From Magicicada septendecula (Eukaryota > Arthropoda > Insecta > Hemiptera > Cicadidae): a DNA stretch of 64,000 bases. The stretch covers positions 706,708,885-706,772,884 of the forward strand of contig CM068367.1 of NCBI GenBank assembly GCA_034769895.1. Direction: 5' to 3'. The stretch's first letter is position 1. Every line of letters starts with the position of its first letter. The notes beneath the pieces were generated by a model, which worked only from the letters and a program-made list of their open reading frames with translations, ran no database searches and was not told the origin of the DNA. This document shows, piece after piece, positions 49,463-62,355 of the stretch. The position numbers and the translations under genes are program-made.

Positions 49463-50788
49463 TTAACCGTGGTCCATTATTTCCTCTGTACTGATTGTTC
49501 GGATTTCTCTAGCGTGTACAATTATTTCCGTCCTTGTGACGTGTCTCACTATCATCTGGTTCTTCCATCTTGTCGCTATAAAATTTTCATTTATGCTAAA
49601 GTTTACCATCGTCTTTCGAACTGATTCTTCCGTACTGTTTCTTAATCGTTCGAATGGTTCATACATAATCTCCATAAGTCCTCCATGCTCCTCGGTTAGT
49701 TTTGGCTTTTTCGGTCCTTCTACTCTATCTGGGAACTCAATTGTGGTTCGTTTAGAGTTTCTTAATTGCCTTACTTCTCTTGGTTTCGTAATTGGTATAT
49801 TATGCAGCTTAGCTAATCCCCCTTTAATCATCTCCAATCCTTCCCGTGTATTCATTAATTTCCTTTGACGTTTTTGCCTTATTTTCATTGTCTTCATTTC
49901 ATTGTTAACCCGCTCTATTCTTCCGGCTATGTTGATTCGTACTTTGTTTAATTTTCCTTGGGTTTTTGCTTGTATCTCCTTTACTCTAGTATCGTTATGG
50001 TTTCCTATTTGGTTTATTTTGGCCTCTACTTCCACTCTGAGTTGTATGATGGTTTCATCTGTCTTTTCTAGACCTACCTTAGTTTTAGTTATTTGCTGTC
50101 TTACTTCCTCTTCATAATCATCCACCCTTTTGCTAAGTGTTTCATTGACATTTATAATCCTTTCATTGATGACTTCCCTCAACGCCTGGTTTTGTTCATT
50201 GATGATTTGCCGCAACTCCTTATTATTGTTTTCAATTCTTTTGTCTCTTTGTTTGTTATTTTCCTGAATCTGCTTTAAGCTCTCATAGTTCCTGTTAAGC
50301 CTTTCATTAATTTGGTTTAATCTTTCATTTATCAGCCAGTTATTCTCATCAGTTTCCTCTTTATTTTTGTCAAACTTCTCATTCATTAGTTTGATTAAAT
50401 TCTCACTCAAAATTTCGTTTTGTTTCTTTGAGTTTTCGTTCATACTGTCTATTTTATTTTCTAGCTTTTCTGAATTTTCATTTGTACTGTCTATTTTATT
50501 TTCTAGCTTTTCTGAATTTTCGTCAAATTTTTTATTTAATTCCTCCTTCTGTTTCTTGGAATCTTCTTTAATACTGTCTATTTTCTCATTAGTTTGTTTA
50601 TTTTGTTCCTCCATTCTACTCATTAATTCCATTAATTTTTCCCAATTTATTCCTCCTCTGGCTTCCTCTTTATCGCCCGCTTGTTGTTCTATTTCGGTGT
50701 CTGTAACTACCTCTGCTTCTTCTTCCCGTCTATCTTCTTCCGTTTTTAGGTCCTTCGCTATCCTTTTAGAAACACCTCTCGTATGCAT
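49463..50788 (-). CDS. Gag-like coiled-coil protein, open copy (unit 10)
   Basis: 441 codons, kept open in the unit that lost its LTR. It has Gly278 for Glu (shared with unit 9) and Ala326 for Val. If the LTR supplies the promoter, this copy has no complete one of its own and would depend on the neighbouring unit. Confidence 0.58.
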   Translation of the reverse strand: MHTRGVSKRIAKDLKTEEDRREEEAEVVTDTEIEQQAGDKEEARGGINWEKLMELMSRMEEQNKQTNEKIDSIKEDSKKQKEELNKKFDENSEKLENKIDSTNENSEKLENKIDSMNENSKKQNEILSENLIKLMNEKFDKNKEETDENNWLINERLNQINERLNRNYESLKQIQENNKQRDKRIENNNKELRQIINEQNQALREVINERIINVNETLSKRVDDYEEEVRQQITKTKVGLEKTDETIIQLRVEVEAKINQIGNHNDTRVKEIQAKTQGKLNKVRINIAGRIERVNNEMKTMKIRQKRQRKLMNTREGLEMIKGGLAKLHNIPITKPREVRQLRNSKRTTIEFPDRVEGPKKPKLTEEHGGLMEIMYEPFERLRNSTEESVRKTMVNFSINENFIATRWKNQMIVRHVTRTEIIVHAREIRTISTEEIMDHG

Positions 50789-50881
50789 ACCTGTGCCTCT
50801 AATAGTTGCCTGCTCCAGTTAAGTAATAGCGATATAGTCGATTTTTTTACTTAACTAAAGCCCACTCGTTGAGCGCCAATT

Positions 50882-51076
50882 TTTTACAAATCAAATGAGA
50901 CTCCTTATACTCTTCGAAACTCTCGCCTGATTAAGCTCCACTGTTGGGTTCGCCAATTTGTTACAAATCAAATGTGTATGTAACTTGTGCAACACCGTTA
51001 CGGGTTTATCATTATTTCAGCCCTATGTTATGAGCGTCAATTTATAATAAATGATGTGTTGTTACGTTACATAATA
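50882..51076 (-). repeat. LTR-like block remnant, ~195 bp (unit 10)
   Basis: Only the first ~15 bases of the LTR (minus-strand 5' edge, next to the polypurine tract at 51077-51086) and its last ~180 bases are left. The latter include three of the four primer-site-like copies. The two ends meet at TTGTTA (51059-51064). Confidence 0.6.
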
Positions 51077-51560
51077 CTCCCCCTCCAGAAGAAGTTTATT
51101 TTAGCTGAATATAGTTAGTTGAAATAAACTTATAGTTTCTTCATGCCTTGGAATATTTATTTGATAAAATTATCAATTTATAATGGTTTCAGTTTTTTAT
51201 TGTTTCTGCTTTAGTACGCAATTCAATGGGTTCTTTGGGGTTTATTTCTCTTGCTATTCCTTAAACTTTTAATTGCACCGGAAAACTGTGTTGACACTCA
51301 TTGTATATCTGGTCATTAATTCTCTACTGGTACCTCCCTCAGTTGTAGACCTGTCCTTTTCTCTGGAACTCATAACTTCTCTAGCTTATTACGCCGTCAT
51401 TTCTTATTATCATATTTATATTTAATTACCTCGCTTGGTGTATAATCCCTAAAATACTATATTTCCCTAACATTTTTCCCTAATATCATAGCTGGTACGG
51501 AATCAGAGGGGCACTATTGGCTTCCATTACTCTGCTGTTTCCTAACTATATCTTCTGAGA

Positions 51561-51951
51561 TCAGAGGAACTTCATCTCTGTCCAGAAAAAAAAAATAAAC
51601 GTTGCACTATCACAACACAATACATATAATTATTACCTATAAGGTAGCTCCTTCGCTACAAACTTATATTCAAGGGATGATTACTATTATTTCTGAGGTA
51701 TCCTAATACTTTTCTTAACTTATTTATCTCGTTGTTCTGTAGTTCCATTTATCATATTATTCACCAGTATAGTAGTTAAAGCTGTTCAATATTCATTTTA
51801 AATTCTTCTTAGTTCCGTGCTGTCAATTAATTATTCTTTAGCATACGTATTTTACTATTTTTAATTCACTCCCATTTACTTCTGCAATTAAACACTGAAT
51901 CTCCTCCTTATCATACATTGTATGGCATATTCTTCCTTCATCTAACTCATT
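51561..51951 (-). pseudogene. Protease remnant (units 10/11)
   Basis: Retained in full next to the LTR-deleted unit. Confidence 0.48.
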
Positions 51952-52218
51952 TTTAACCCTTCTTTCTCTTTTTTTATGTTTATTAGTTTAAAATAATTTC
52001 TTCTGAATTATATAGTAAGGTGTTCTTATTTATTTTTGAATTTTGTGGTTTTTTAAATTGATTCCACATAATTTCTCTGAAGTATCGTGTAATTAGTTTA
52101 TTTCATTTAATAGTTAGTTTAATATATTTTAATTAGTTTCTCATTATTTTCCTTTTATTTGCTTGATTCTGTATCCATAAAATCCATCCCTTTTCTCTAT
52201 ATTCTGTTTGGAATCTGT

Positions 52219-53501
52219 TTAACCGTGGTCCATTATTTTCTCTGTACTGATTGTTCGGATTTCTCTAGCGTGTACAATTATTTCCGTCCTTGTGACGTGT
52301 CTCACTATCATCTGGTTCTTCCATCTTGTCGCTATAAAATTTTCATTTATGCTAAAGTTTACCATCGTCTTTCGAACTGATTCTTCCGTACTGTTTCTTA
52401 ATCGTTCGAATGGTTCATACATAATCTCCATAAGTCCTCCATGCTCCTCGGTTAGTTTTGGCTTTTTCGGTCCTTCTACTCTATCTGGGAACTCAATTGT
52501 GGTTCGTTTAGAGTTTCTTAATTGCCTTACTTCTCTTGGTTTCGTAATTGGTATATTATGCAGCTTAACTAATCCCCCTTTAATCATCTCCAATCCTTCC
52601 CGTGTATTCATTAATTTCCTTTGACGTTTTTGCCTTATTTTCATTGTCTTCATTTCATTGTTAACCCGCTCTATTCTTCCGGCTATGTTGATTCGTACTT
52701 TGTTTAATTTTTCTTGGGTTTTTGCTTGTATCTCCTTTACTCTAGTATCGTTATGGTTTCCTATTTGGTTTATTTTGGCCTCTACTTCCACTCTGAGTTG
52801 TATGATGGTTTCATCTGTCTTTTCTAGACCTACCTTAGTTTTAGTTATTTGCTGTCTTACTTCCTCTTCATAATCATCCACCCTTTTGCTAAGTGTTTCA
52901 TTGACATTTATAATCCTTTCATTGATGACTTCCCTCAACACTTGGTTTTGTTCATTGATGATTTGCCGCGACTCCTTATTATTGTTTTCAATTCTTTTGT
53001 CTCTTTGTTTGTTATTTTCCTGAATCTGCTTTAAGCTCTCATAGTTCCTGTTAAGCCTTTCATTAATTTGGTTAATCTTTCATTTATCAGCCAGTTATTC
53101 TCATCAGTTTCCTCTTTATTTTTGTCAAACTTCTCATTCATTAGTTTGATTAAATTCTCACTCAAAATTTCGTTTTGTTTCTTTGAGTTTTCGTTCATAC
53201 TGTCTATTTTATTTTCTAGCTTTTCTGAATTTTCGTCAAATTTTTTATTTAATTCCTCCTTCTGTTTCTTGGAATCTTCTTTAATACTGTCTATTTTCTC
53301 ATTAGTTTGTTTATTTTGTTCCTCCATTCTACTCATTAATTCCATTAATTTTTCCCAATTTATTCCTCCTCTGGCTTCCTCTTTATCGCCCGCCTGTTGT
53401 TCTATTTCGGTGTCTGTAACTACCTCTGCTTCTTCTTCCCGTCTATCTTCTTCCGTTTTTAGGTCCTTCGCTATCCTTTTAGAAACACCTCTCGTATGCA
53501 T
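52219..53501 (-). pseudogene. Broken gag-like ORF, contracted form (unit 11)
   Basis: A 1-bp deletion at 53071-53074 (GGTTAATC) breaks the frame after ~145 original codons. One 14-codon repeat is also missing, which by itself is in frame. The deletion is at the same short run where unit 9 gained a base. Confidence 0.72.
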
Positions 53502-53594
53502 TCCTGTGCCTCTAATAGTTGCCTGCTCCAGTTAAGTAATAGCGATATAGTCGATTTTTTTACTTAACTAAAGCCCACTCGTTGAGCGCCAATT

Positions 53595-56278
53595 TTTTAC
53601 AAATCAAATGAGACTCCTTATACTCTTCGAAACTCTCGCCTGATTAAGCTCCACTGTTGGGTTCGCCAATTTGTTACAAATCAAATGTGTATGTAACTTG
53701 TGCAACACCGTTACGGGTTTATCATTATTTCAGCCCTATGTTATGAGCGTCAATTTATAATAAATGATGTGTTGTTATTTATTTAATTAGATGAAGATCA
53801 AAAGCTCCACTGTGGAATGCGTCAATCTGTAATATTTTACTGTAGATGAGATCTCCTGCAAATCAACGTTAATTTATTTATAAAATTATTTATTAAGTGG
53901 TTGATATTATTCGGTTGTTGATCATAGACCTGTGTTAAGTAGTTATCAAGTGTTTTAGCGAGAGAAAACGCTATATTACAGTTATTATAGTGAATAATTC
54001 AGTATTTTTCTCCAACCCTAGTCAGTATGTATTATCTAAATTGAAAAGAGTGGAGAGAGTAAGTTAGTTCTCTATTCTCCCGTATTCACCAGCTGTCTGC
54101 AAACGAGCGCTGTTATTGGCGATTGACCCATTATTATAGGTTAAGTCATTCCACTTGATGCTTTTGTCACTTTCTTTCTCTGTAAAATACACCCTATGCA
54201 AAATACAATAATTATTCTACAATAACACAAAATCGTCAAATACAAGAAGGGTTCTTTATTTTATATAATTTTAAAATTCCCATAGTTGCTTTCTCCTGCT
54301 ATTAATACATCATGTCGATCACACAATACAGAATCGATTTGTTGTTGAACTCGTGTTTTAGATGTTACAATTTAATTATAATTTTCAGTTTGTCTTTTAT
54401 CTCAGGGTACATGTAGTTCTTTTAACTATTAGTAAGGTCAGGTAATGCAAATTCAGGTTACTAGGTATTACAATGTAATTTAAAATCTTATTATAGAAAG
54501 TATTAACATAAGCAGGTTTTTTTACCAAACGTTTACAAGATACTCGTTCAGGCAGTATTCCACTAACGATGACAGATAGCCGAGTGATGAAGAATGACTT
54601 GAATATATCCACCTCCAGTTTCTCAATAACAGTTGGTGTTAGTGTCCCAGGATGTAATGGAAAGTTCAGTTCTTGATCTTCGCTGATTTTTCGTTTCTGG
54701 TGGTCACAGGTCCCGATGGAATTAGTGTAGTATAAGTTCTTGCTCTGTTGTTAAAAGTGAGGTTCTGTATGTAAATTTAATTCTCTTTATTTTTTTGTTG
54801 TATGGTATTTATTCACTTCGACTTCTCCAGGTCTGGGTTATCTTCATTTATTTATTGTTTCCATTATTACTCATTTGACGGTAGGTTTAGTTAATTTATT
54901 CTTTAGATTTTTGATTTGAATTTTGTTGATAGGTATTTTATATTCTCAAAGTGATAGTCTCGGAAGTCGTCCAATCTGTCTTTTTAATCAGTTATTATAT
55001 ATTAATTTGGATTGATAATAATTTTATTCATTAGGTCTCTTGGTTTTTTCGAGATTTATAACGACTGAACTCTCCTCGTTCATCTATAACAATTGAATGT
55101 TATTGAATAAACAACATTTCTTGCATATTATCTTTTTTGTTAATTAATAGTTATTAGAATTTACTAAGCAGTTTATTCTTCAGATTTCTCTTTTTTCTCG
55201 ATTCATGGAACTGAACTCTCCTCATTTATATATAACAATTGAATGTCCAAATCAACAAGATATCTTGCATTTTGTTGCCCTAACAACCATCTTCCTCTTA
55301 TGTTATTGGATAATATTTGTTATCCTAGAGCCGTAATTAGGAAATATTCTTACATTTATTTAATAAAATACTCCCTTATTATAATTACATTAAATCACAT
55401 AAAAGTTTCACTTAATCTGCCTTATTAAATCGTATACATTTTACTACATTTTCTTCTTAATCAACTTATTTTAAAAGATATTATTTTCCTTTTACAAAAT
55501 ACTAAATTTAGGCCTATTGGTTTTATTAATTGTGTTATAATTTTTTGTTTTTAATTTAATTTTTCTGACCTGACCTACTGTACAAAGAGTCACTGGCTTA
55601 TGGCCAATTATTCCAATTTTAATTTCCTGATTTCAATTTATTATTATTATTTAGCTTATGATTGAATACTTCATTGTTTTTAACATAATCATAATGACCA
55701 CTTGTCAATTCATTAACAATTATTGTCTTCCTGGCCAAGTTTACAAATTATTTTAAGACATCTTCACTAATTATTCAAAGTAAATTCACTTAACATGATA
55801 CCATATATAATAAATACACTTGTATTTAATTACTTAAATACAAGTTTAACATGAATGAAAGTTGTATCCATTACTTAATACTTTCTTAAAGCAATGGCTT
55901 CACACCTGCTACATACAAAACACAAAATAAATATCATGTAAACACAATATCATGATAAAGCACAACAACAGGTACATCTTAATAAAACATTAAATATTAA
56001 TTAAACAGTCTATTATATTCAAACTCATCCACAGTCAACTCATCTCCTTAGACACAGTGTTTATAGTTTATCTTACACTGATCACTCCATATTTTATATT
56101 TAGATACATTTTTTCTATTTTATTACCTAGTAACCTTACTAGGTGTCACCAATACATTTTTTGGGTGAGATTGGCCCTCTTGACCTTAATTATGGCATAC
56201 CTTGGGCATTGTTTGAGTTTCTATGGACAAAGTGTTTATGTAACGTTTGTGACCTTAACTTTGTTACGTTACATAATA
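53595..56278 (-). repeat. LTR-like block (unit 11)
   Basis: Bounded by the polypurine tract at 56279-56288 and the junction ending at 53591. It carries TATAGAAAG near 54493 where units 1-9 have TATATAAAG. No gene is seen. Confidence 0.55.
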
Positions 56279-56762
56279 CTCCCCCTCCAGAAGAAGTTTA
56301 TTTTAGCTGAATATAGTTAGTTGAAATAAACTTATAGTTTCTTCATGCCTTGGAATATTTATTTGATAAAATTATCAATTTATAATGGTTTCAGTTTTTT
56401 ATTGTTTCTGCTTTAGTACGCAATTCAATGGGTTCTTTGGGGTTTATTTCTCTTGCTATTCCTTAAACTTTTAATTGCACCGGAAAACTGTGTTGACACT
56501 CATTGTATATCTGGTCATTAATTCTCTACTGGTACCTCCCTCAGTTGTAGACCTGTCCTTTTCTCTGGAACTCATAACTTCTCTAGCTTATTACGCCGTC
56601 ATTTCTTATTATCATATTTATATTTAATTACCTCGCTTGGTGTATAATCCCTAAAATACTATATTTCCCTAACATTTTTCCCTAATATCATAGCTGGTAC
56701 GGAATCAGAGGGGCACTATTGGCTTCCATTACTCTGCTGTTTCCTAACTATATCTTCTGAGA

Positions 56763-57153
56763 TCAGAGGAACTTCATCTCTGTCCAGAAAAAAAAAATAA
56801 ACGTTGCACTATCACAACACAATACATATAATTATTACCTATAAGGTAGCTCCTTCGCTACAAACTTATATTCAAGGGATGATTACTATTATTTCTGAGG
56901 TATCCTAATACTTTTCTTAACTTATTTATCTCGTTGTTCTGTAGTTCCATTTATCATATTATTCACCAGTATAGTAGTTAAAGCTGTTCAATATTCATTT
57001 TAAATTCTTCTTAGTTCCGTGCTGTCAATTAATTATTCTTTAGCATACGTATTTTACTATTTTTAATTCACTCCCATTTACTTCTGCAATTAAACACTGA
57101 ATCTCCTCCTTATCATACATTGTATGGCATATTCTTCCTTCATCTAACTCATT
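56763..57153 (-). pseudogene. Protease remnant (units 11/12)
   Basis: Like the unit 10/11 copy. Confidence 0.48.
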
Positions 57154-57420
57154 TTTAACCCTTCTTTCTCTTTTTTTATGTTTATTAGTTTAAAATAATT
57201 TCTTCTGAATTATATAGTAAGGTGTTCTTATTTATTTTTGAATTTTGTGGTTTTTTAAATTGATTCCACATAATTTCTCTGAAGTATCGTGTAATTAGTT
57301 TATTTCATTTAATAGTTAGTTTAATATATTTTAATTAGTTTCTCATTATTTTCCTTTTATTTGCTTGATTCTGTATCCATAAAATCCATCCCTTTTCTCT
57401 ATATTCTGTTTGGAATCTGT

Positions 57421-58703
57421 TTAACCGTGGTCCATTATTTTCTCTGTACTGATTGTTCGGATTTCTCTAGCGTGTACAATTATTTCCGTCCTTGTGACGT
57501 GTCTCACTATCATCTGGTTCTTCCATCTTGTCGCTATAAAATTTTCATTTATGCTAAAGTTTACCATCGTCTTTCGAACTGATTCTTCCGTACTGTTTCT
57601 TAATCGTTCGAATGGTTCATACATAATCTCCATAAGTCCTCCATGCTCCTCGGTTAGTTTTGGCTTTTTCGGTCCTTCTACTCTATCTGGGAACTCAATT
57701 GTGGTTCGTTTAGAGTTTCTTAATTGCCTTACTTCTCTTGGTTTCGTAATTGGTATATTATGCAGCTTAACTAATCCCCCTTTAATCATCTCCAATCCTT
57801 CCCGTGTATTCATTAATTTCCTTTGACGTTTTTGCCTTATTTTCATTGTCTTCATTTCATTGTTAACCCGCTCTATTCTTCCGGCTATGTTGATTCGTAC
57901 TTTGTTTAATTTTTCTTGGGTTTTTGCTTGTATCTCCTTTACTCTAGTATCGTTATGGTTTCCTATTTGGTTTATTTTGGCCTCTACTTCCACTCTGAGT
58001 TGTATGATGGTTTCATCTGTCTTTTCTAGACCTACCTTAGTTTTAGTTATTTGCTGTCTTACTTCCTCTTCATAATCATCCACCCTTTTGCTAAGTGTTT
58101 CATTGACATTTATAATCCTTTCATTGATGACTTCCCTCAACACTTGGTTTTGTTCATTGATGATTTGCCGCGACTCCTTATTATTGTTTTCAATTCTTTT
58201 GTCTCTTTGTTTGTTATTTTCCTGAATCTGCTTTAAGCTCTCATAGTTCCTGTTAAGCCTTTCATTAATTTGGTTAATCTTTCATTTATCAGCCAGTTAT
58301 TCTCATCAGTTTCCTCTTTATTTTTGTCAAACTTCTCATTCATTAGTTTGATTAAATTCTCACTCAAAATTTCGTTTTGTTTCTTTGAGTTTTCGTTCAT
58401 ACTGTCTATTTTATTTTCTAGCTTTTCTGTATTTTCGTCAAATTTTTTATTTAATTCCTCCTTCTGTTTCTTGGAATCTTCTTTAATACTGTCTATTTTC
58501 TCATTAGTTTGTTTATTTTGTTCCTCCATTCTACTCATTAATTCCATTAATTTTTCCCAATTTATTCCTCCTCTGGCTTCCTCTTTATCGCCCGCCTGTT
58601 GTTCTATTTCGGTGTCTGTAACTACCTCTGCTTCTTCTTCCCGTCTATCTTCTTCCGTTTTTAGGTCCTTCGCTATCCTTTTAGAAACACCTCTCGTATG
58701 CAT
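57421..58703 (-). pseudogene. Broken gag-like ORF, contracted form (unit 12)
   Basis: It carries the same 1-bp deletion as unit 11 (58272-58276) and the same repeat loss, plus a private Ser to Thr in the remaining repeat (DENTEK). The shared defects show it is a copy of the unit 11 lineage. Confidence 0.72.
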
Positions 58704-58796
58704 TCCTGTGCCTCTAATAGTTGCCTGCTCCAGTTAAGTAATAGCGATATAGTCGATTTTTTTACTTAACTAAAGCCCACTCGTTGAGCGCCAATT

Positions 58797-61480
58797 TTTT
58801 ACAAATCAAATGAGACTCCTTATACTCTTCGAAACTCTCGCCTGATTAAGCTCCACTGTTGGGTTCGCCAATTTGTTACAAATCAAATGTGTATGTAACT
58901 TGTGCAACACCGTTACGGGTTTATCATTATTTCAGCCCTATGTTATGAGCGTCAATTTATAATAAATGATGTGTTGTTATTTATTTAATTAGATGAAGAT
59001 CAAAAGCTCCACTGTGGAATGCGTCAATCTGTAATATTTTACTGTAGATGAGATCTCCTGCAAATCAACGTTAATTTATTTATAAAATTATTTATTAAGT
59101 GGTTGATATTATTCGGTTGTTGATCATAGACCTGTGTTAAGTAGTTATCAAGTGTTTTAGCGAGAGAAAACGCTATATTACAGTTATTATAGTGAATAAT
59201 TCAGTATTTTTCTCCAACCCTAGTCAGTATGTATTATCTAAATTGAAAAGAGTGGAGAGAGTAAGTTAGTTCTCTATTCTCCCGTATTCACCAGCTGTCT
59301 GCAAACGAGCGCTGTTATTGGCGATTGACCCATTATTATAGGTTAAGTCATTCCACTTGATGCTTTTGTCACTTTCTTTCTCTGTAAAATACACCCTATG
59401 CAAAATACAATAATTATTCTACAATAACACAAAATCGTCAAATACAAGAAGGGTTCTTTATTTTATATAATTTTAAAATTCCCATAGTTGCTTTCTCCTG
59501 CTATTAATACATCATGTCGATCACACAATACAGAATCGATTTGTTGTTGAACTCGTGTTTTAGATGTTACAATTTAATTATAATTTTCAGTTTGTCTTTT
59601 ATCTCAGGGTACATGTAGTTCTTTTAACTATTAGTAAGGTCAGGTAATGCAAATTCAGGTTACTAGGTATTACAATGTAATTTAAAATCATATTATAGAA
59701 AGTATTAACATAAGCAGGTTTTTTTACCAAACGTTTACAAGATACTCGTTCAGGCAGTATTCCACTAACGATGACAGATAGCCGAGTGATGAAGAATGAC
59801 TTGAATATATCCACCTCCAGTTTCTCAATAACAGTTGGTGTTAGTGTCCCAGGATGTAATGGAAAGTTCAGTTCTTGATCTTCGCTGATTTTTCGTTTCT
59901 GGTGGTCACAGGTCCCGATGGAATTAGTGTAGTATAAGTTCTTGCTCTGTTGTTAAAAGTGAGGTTCTGTATGTAAATTTAATTCTCTTTATTTTTTTGT
60001 TGTATGGTATTTATTCACTTCGACTTCTCCAGGTCTGGGTTATCTTCATTTATTTATTGTTTCCATTATTACTCATTTGACGGTAGGTTTAGTTAATTTA
60101 TTCTTTAGATTTTTGATTTGAATTTTGTTGATAGGTATTTTATATTCTCAAAGTGATAGTCTCGGAAGTCGTCCAATCTGTCTTTTTAATCAGTTATTAT
60201 ATATTAATTTGGATTGATAATAATTTTATTCATTAGGTCTCTTGGTTTTTTCGAGATTTATAATGACTGAACTCTCCTCGTTCATCTATAACAATTGAAT
60301 GTTATTGAATAAACAACATTTCTTGCATATTATCTTTTTTGTTAATTAATAGTTATTAGAATTTACTAAGCAGTTTATTCTTCAGATTTCTCTTTTTTCT
60401 CGATTCATGGAACTGAACTGTCCTCATTTATATATAACAATTGAATGTCCAAATCAACAAGATATCTTGCATTTTGTTGCCCTAACAACCATCTTCCTCT
60501 TATGTTATTGGATAATATTTGTTATCCTAGAGCCGTAATTAGGAAATATTCTTACATTTATTTAATAAAATACTCCCTTATTATAATTACATTAAATCAC
60601 ATAAAAGTTTCACTTAATCTGCCTTATTAAATCGTATACATTTTACTACATTTTCTTCTTAATCAACTTATTTTAAAAGATATTATTTTCCTTTTACAAA
60701 ATACTAAATTTAGGCCTATTGGTTTTATTAATTGTGTTATAATTTTTTGTTTTTAATTTAATTTTTCTGACCTGACCTACTGTACAAAGAGTCACTGGCT
60801 TATGGCCAATTATTCCAATTTTAATTTCCTGATTTCAATTTATTATTATTATTTAGCTTATGATTGAATACTTCATTGTTTTTAACATAATCATAATGAC
60901 CACTTGACAATTCATTAACAATTATTGTCTTCCTGGCCAAGTTTACAAATTATTTAAAGACATCTTCACTAATTATTCAAAGTAAATTCACTTAACATGA
61001 TACCATATATAATAAATACACTTGTATTTAATTACTTAAATACAAGTTTAACATGAATGAAATTTGTATCCATTACTTAATACTTTCTTAAAGCAATGGC
61101 TTCACACCTGCTACATACAAAACACAAAATAAATATCATGTAAACACAATATCATGATAAAGCACAACAACAGGTACATCTTAATAAAACATTAAATATT
61201 AATTAAACAGTCTATTATATTCAAACTCATCCACAGTCAACTCATCTCCTTAGACACAGTGTTTATAGTTTATCTTACACTGATCACTCCATATTTTATA
61301 TTTAGATACATTTTTTCTATTTTATTACCTAGTAACCTTACTAGGTGTCACCAATACATTTTTTGGGTGAGATTGGCCCTCTTGACCTTAATTATGGCAT
61401 ACCTTGGGCATTGTTTGAGTTTCTATGGACAAAGTGTTTATGTAACGTTTGTGACCTTAACTTTGTTACGTTACATAATA
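58797..61480 (-). repeat. LTR-like block (unit 12)
   Basis: Bounded by the polypurine tract at 61481-61490 and the junction ending at 58793. Near-identical to unit 11. No gene is seen. Confidence 0.55.
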
Positions 61481-61964
61481 CTCCCCCTCCAGAAGAAGTT
61501 TATTTTAGCTGAATATAGTTAGTTGAAATAAACTTATAGTTTCTTCATGCCTTGGAATATTTATTTGATAAAATTATCAATTTATAATGGTTTCAGTTTT
61601 TTATTGTTTCTGCTTTAGTACGCAATTCAATGGGTTCTTTGGGGTTTATTTCTCTTGCTATTCCTTAAACTTTTAATTGCACCGGAAAACTGTGTTGACA
61701 CTCATTGTATATCTGGTCATTAATTCTCTACTGGTACCTCCCTCAGTTGTAGACCTGTCCTTTTCTCTGGAACTCATAACTTCTCTAGCTTATTACGCCG
61801 TCATTTCTTATTATCATATTTATATTTAATTACCTCGCTTGGTGTATAATCCCTAAAATACTATATTTCCCTAACATTTTTCCCTAATATCATAGCTGGT
61901 ACGGAATCAGAGGGGCACTATTGGCTTCCATTACTCTGCTGTTTCCTAACTATATCTTCTGAGA

Positions 61965-62355
61965 TCAGAGGAACTTCATCTCTGTCCAGAAAAAAAAAAT
62001 AAACGTTGCACTATCACAACACAATACATATAATTATTACCTATAAGGTAGCTCCTTCGCTACAAACTTATATTCAAGGGATGATTACTATTATTTCTGA
62101 GGTATCCTAATACTTTCCTTAACTTATTTATCTCGTTGTTCTGTAGTTCCATTTATCATATTATTCACCAGTATAGTAGTTAAAGCTGTTCAATATTCAT
62201 TTTAAATTCTTCTTAGTTCCGTGCTGTCAATTAATTATTCTTTAGCATACGTATTTTACTATTTTTAATTCACTCCCATTTACTTCTGCAATTAAACACT
62301 GAATCTCCTCCTTATCATACATTGTATGGCATATTCTTCCTTCATCTAACTCATT
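61965..62355 (-). pseudogene. Protease remnant (units 12/13)
   Basis: Like the unit 11/12 copy with one further change (ACTTTCCTTAAC near 62112). Confidence 0.48.

Larger units (their letters stand above)
48991..51746 (-). repeat. Array unit 10 (group B) with the LTR deleted
   Basis: Only 2,756 bp. The internal region with an open gag is complete, but about 2,490 bp of the LTR-like block is missing. The junction is at 51059-51064 (TTGTTA). It shares TTGCTATTCC near 51251 with units 11 and 12. Confidence 0.95.
51747..56948 (-). repeat. Array unit 11 (group B, near-twin of unit 12)
   Basis: 5,202 bp, shorter than neighbours mainly by 42 bp inside gag (one 14-codon repeat). It shares CTTTTATTTGCTTG near 52152 and TATAGAAAGTATT near 54493 with unit 12. 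Confidence 0.95.
56949..62150 (-). repeat. Array unit 12 (group B, near-twin of unit 11)
   Basis: 5,202 bp. It has the same 42-bp gag contraction and the same 1-bp gag deletion as unit 11, so the pair arose by recent duplication after both changes. Confidence 0.95.
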
